Source: Gallionella sp. | GTDB taxonomy: Bacteria; Pseudomonadota; Gammaproteobacteria; Burkholderiales; Gallionellaceae | Assembly (NCBI GenBank): GCA_025362155.1 | Contig: JANYHX010000113.1 | Coordinates: 1 to 16,647, forward strand | Length of the DNA: 16,647 nt | Direction of reading: 5' to 3' | Part shown: positions 14,575-16,647 of the stretch, piece after piece | Position numbering within the stretch: the first letter of the stretch is position 1 | Layout: the number at the start of each line of letters is the position of its first letter | The notes under the pieces: generated by a model | What the model was told of the DNA's origin: nothing | Database searches by the model: none | The model's input: only the letters and a program-made list of their open reading frames with translations | Translations under genes and position numbers: made by a program

Positions 14575-16383
14575 TTACAAACGGCCTGTGCGCTTGCGTT
14601 CATTTTCGGTCAGGAAACGCTTGCGGACACGAATCGATAGTGGCGTGATTTCAACCAATTCATCATCGTCGATAAACTCCACCGCTGATTCCAGCGTCAG
14701 GCGAACCGGCGGGGTCAGGCGCACGGCTTCGTCGGTACCGGAAGCACGCACGTTGGTCAATTGTTTGCCCTTGATCGGATTCACGATCAGATCGTTGTCA
14801 CGGCTGTGGATGCCGATAATCATGCCTTCGTACAATTTGTCGCCGGGAACAACGATCATACGGCCGCGATCTTCCAGTTTCCACAACGCATAAGCCACCG
14901 CTTCGCCGGCTTCGGAAGAAATCAGTACGCCGTTGCGGCGGCCCGGCATCTCGGCCTTGACCGGCGCGTAGTCATCGAACACGTGCGCCATGATGCCGGT
15001 GCCGCGCGTCATGGTCATGAACTCGGATTGGAAGCCGATCAGGCCGCGTGCCGGGATGCGGTATTCCAGACGCACACGGCCATGTCCGTCCGGCTGCATA
15101 TCCTGCAAGTCGCCGCGACGGCGACCCAGCTCTTCCATCACCGCGCCCTGGTTGGTATCTTCCACGTCCACTGTCAGCACTTCGAACGGCTCGCATTTCT
15201 GGCCGTCGATGTCACGATAAACCACACGCGGCTTGCCCACGCCCATTTCAAAGCCTTCACGGCGCATGGTTTCCAGCAAAATCGTCAAATGCAATTCACC
15301 GCGCCCGGCCAACAGGAACACGTCGGTGTTGTCCGTTTCCTCAACGCGCAACGCCACGTTCACCAGCAACTCCTTGTTCAGGCGGTCGCGTATCTGGCGG
15401 CTGGTAATGAACTTGCCTTCCTTTCCGCACAACGGTGAAGTGTTCACCATCATGTTCATGGTCAGGGTCGGTTCATCCACCTTGGGCATAGGCAAAGCTT
15501 CCGGCTTGTTCACGTCGGCCAGCGTCACGCCGATGCCGATCTCTTCAATGCCGTTGATTAGCACGATGTCACCCGCAAGCGCTTCATCCAATGGCACGCG
15601 CTCGACACCGCGAAAGCCGAGCACCTGATTGATGCGTGCGCGCTTCGGGGGTCTATCGCCATTCATGACCATCACATCCTGGCCGGGCTTGACGCGGCCG
15701 CGGCGCACGCGGCCCACGCCGATGCGGCCCACGAAGCTGGAATAATCCAACGCGGAGATTTGCAATTGCAGCGGCGCATCCACATCGGTTTCCGGTGCCG
15801 GAACGTGCTTGAGCACCGTTTCGAACAACGGGCGCATATCCGTGCTGGGCTTGGCCAGATCCAGCGTGGCGTAGCCGTTCAATGCCGAGGCAAACACCAC
15901 CGGGAAATCCATTTGTTCTTCAGTCGCGCCGAGCTTGTCGAACAAGTCGAAGGTCTGGTTGATCACCCAATCGGAACGGGCGCCATTACGGTCGACCTTG
16001 TTGATCACCACGATGGGACGCAGCCCCAGGGCAAGCGCCTTCTTGGTAACGAAACGGGTTTGCGGCATCGGGCCTTCGACCGCGTCCACCAGCAGCAACA
16101 CGCCGTCCACCATACCCAGCACGCGCTCGACTTCGCCGCCGAAGTCGGCGTGACCGGGCGTGTCGACGATGTTGATATGCACGCCTTCGTAATCCACCGC
16201 GCAGTTCTTCGCCAGAATGGTGATGCCGCGCTCTTTTTCCAGATCGTTGCTATCCATCACACGCTCGGCGATATGTTTGTAGGAAGCAAAAGAACCAGCC
16301 TGACTCAACAGCTTGTCCACCAGAGTGGTCTTGCCGTGGTCAACGTGGGCGATAATGGCGATATTACGGAGTTGGCGGGACAT
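14575..16383 (-). CDS. typA: Translational GTPase TypA/BipA
   Basis: TypA/BipA is an EF-G-like GTPase that binds 70S ribosomes and helps 50S assembly and growth under stress or cold. From ATG 16383 the product is 602 aa (family about 605). The start MSRQLRNIAIIAHVDHGKTT is standard and AAGG lies 8-9 nt ahead; the frame is open to 16449, but those residues are not family-like and cover the promoter. Visible motifs are G1 AHVDHGKT (12-19), the switch I region ERGITILAK (51-59), G3 DTPGH (74-78) and G4 NKVD (128-131). Domain II follows, then the EF-G-like domain III/V region (GRGELHLTILLETMRREGFE), and the TypA-specific C-terminal domain with LIGFQSEFMTMTRGTGIM and KQLTNVRASGTDEAV near the end. 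It is transcribed alone, between its own promoter and a strong terminator. Confidence 0.96.
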   Translation of the reverse strand: MSRQLRNIAIIAHVDHGKTTLVDKLLSQAGSFASYKHIAERVMDSNDLEKERGITILAKNCAVDYEGVHINIVDTPGHADFGGEVERVLGMVDGVLLLVDAVEGPMPQTRFVTKKALALGLRPIVVINKVDRNGARSDWVINQTFDLFDKLGATEEQMDFPVVFASALNGYATLDLAKPSTDMRPLFETVLKHVPAPETDVDAPLQLQISALDYSSFVGRIGVGRVRRGRVKPGQDVMVMNGDRPPKRARINQVLGFRGVERVPLDEALAGDIVLINGIEEIGIGVTLADVNKPEALPMPKVDEPTLTMNMMVNTSPLCGKEGKFITSRQIRDRLNKELLVNVALRVEETDNTDVFLLAGRGELHLTILLETMRREGFEMGVGKPRVVYRDIDGQKCEPFEVLTVDVEDTNQGAVMEELGRRRGDLQDMQPDGHGRVRLEYRIPARGLIGFQSEFMTMTRGTGIMAHVFDDYAPVKAEMPGRRNGVLISSEAGEAVAYALWKLEDRGRMIVVPGDKLYEGMIIGIHSRDNDLIVNPIKGKQLTNVRASGTDEAVRLTPPVRLTLESAVEFIDDDELVEITPLSIRVRKRFLTENERKRTGRL

Positions 16384-16414
16384 GAATACAGCCTTGCGTG
16401 TGAAAAGGGCGCGC

Positions 16415-16443
16415 ATTCTAGCACAAGGCGTGGCACGATAAAC
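16415..16443 (-). promoter_or_regulatory. Predicted sigma70 promoter of typA
   Basis: Minus-strand -10 TAGAAT (16420-16415) is preceded by TGC (an extended -10 feature) and followed by GCGCGCCC. A -35 at 16443-16438 (GTTTAT) is poor. The 5' UTR would be about 25 nt. Confidence 0.5.
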
Positions 16444-16448
16444 TTTCA

Positions 16449-16477
16449 CTGGCTTTTATTTTTTCCGTCCGTATAAT
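16449..16477 (+). promoter_or_regulatory. Predicted divergent plus-strand promoter
   Basis: A perfect TATAAT at 16472-16477 is followed by GCGCGCC, with a weak -35 region (ctggct, 16449-16454) at 17 bp and T-rich sequence between. It points away from typA toward the right edge. The transcript would begin near 16485 and have a long leader, because no convincing start codon with a ribosome-binding site appears soon after. Confidence 0.45.
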
Positions 16478-16539
16478 GCGCGCCTTGTCGCTGCTAAAGC
16501 GGCATTGGTTCATCGTTATCTGACCTATCTCTCGCGCGT

Positions 16540-16635
16540 ATGCAAATCGCGCCTGTCAAAAAAACCTACCAGGATTCTCTACGGAGATTTTCTACAGGTT
16601 TTCCGGTTAGCAACGATGTTTTATGCGCCGGTTAA
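16540..16635 (+). CDS. Possible 31-codon leader ORF downstream of the divergent promoter
   Basis: ATG at 16540 opens a complete 31-codon frame (MQIAPVKKTYQDSLRRF at its start, ending VLCAG and TAA at 16633-16635). The ATG sits in the loop of a gcgcg/cgcgc hairpin (16534-16552), and no Shine-Dalgarno is visible. No homology is recognised. It may be chance. An alternative ATG at 16616 begins a frame that runs off the window (MFYAPVNLTP). Either could belong to the unit driven by the divergent promoter. Confidence 0.2.
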   Translation: MQIAPVKKTYQDSLRRFSTGFPVSNDVLCAG

Positions 16636-16647
16636 CCTCACTCCCCC

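Noticed and set aside
16384..16449. 22-residue N-terminal extension of TypA from the ATG at 16449
   Set aside because: The family starts at MSRQLRN with a good ribosome site. The extension would cover the predicted promoter.
15760..16476. Plus-strand open frame of 238 codons opposite typA, and similar long frames opposite infB, nusA and rmuC
   Set aside because: They are antisense shadows of strongly conserved minus-strand genes, with no recognisable domains or ribosome-binding sites.

Overview
The window looks like a chromosomal segment of a betaproteobacterium. I infer this from the gene set, the RimP, NusA, TruB and TypA sequences, and the moderate GC content. A Gallionellaceae or Nitrosomonadales-type host is my best guess, but I could not search a database. 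Every confidently called gene lies on the minus strand, so the window reads biologically from right to left.

Right end (14.5-16.6 kb): typA/bipA, a ribosome-associated translational GTPase, closes with a strong intrinsic terminator. Its promoter is back-to-back with a plus-strand promoter that serves something beyond the right edge. rmuC follows (13.0-14.5 kb).

Centre (8.0-12.9 kb): two adjacent paralogous genes encode exported proteins made almost entirely of ~97-98-residue VCBS-type Ig-like repeats. The first has six repeats and no anchor. The second has seven repeats, then a predicted 8-strand OmpA-like outer-membrane barrel and a proline-rich tail. This pair is the accessory and least familiar part of the window. 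nadE (glutamine-dependent NAD synthetase) starts only 10 nt after the barrel gene.

Left (0.2-6.35 kb): the conserved transcription/translation operon rimP-nusA-infB-rbfA-truB. It has its own promoter and a short leader containing a terminator-like hairpin. Its genes are tightly packed (39, 28, -1 and 15 nt). truB carries an in-frame GC-rich palindromic insertion of about 144 bp (48 codons) near its KGTYIRT motif. The usual downstream rpsO and pnp do not follow within the 246 bp left of truB. That stretch holds an imperfect 22-bp direct repeat and no gene I can support.

How it fits together: RimP and RbfA mature the 30S subunit, IF-2 initiates translation, NusA controls elongation, pausing and antitermination, TruB makes tRNA psi55, and TypA acts on ribosomes. 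The putative promoters of the rimP operon, of typA and of the divergent unit all read TANAATGCGC, that is, a -10 box followed at once by a GC-rich discriminator, which suggests shared growth-rate or stringent control. The VCBS/barrel pair is the candidate for an undescribed cell-envelope system. It raises a topology puzzle: an 8-strand barrel normally leaves its N-terminal partner in the periplasm. It also shows recent repeat shuffling, with a perfect 110-bp duplication offset by exactly two repeats.
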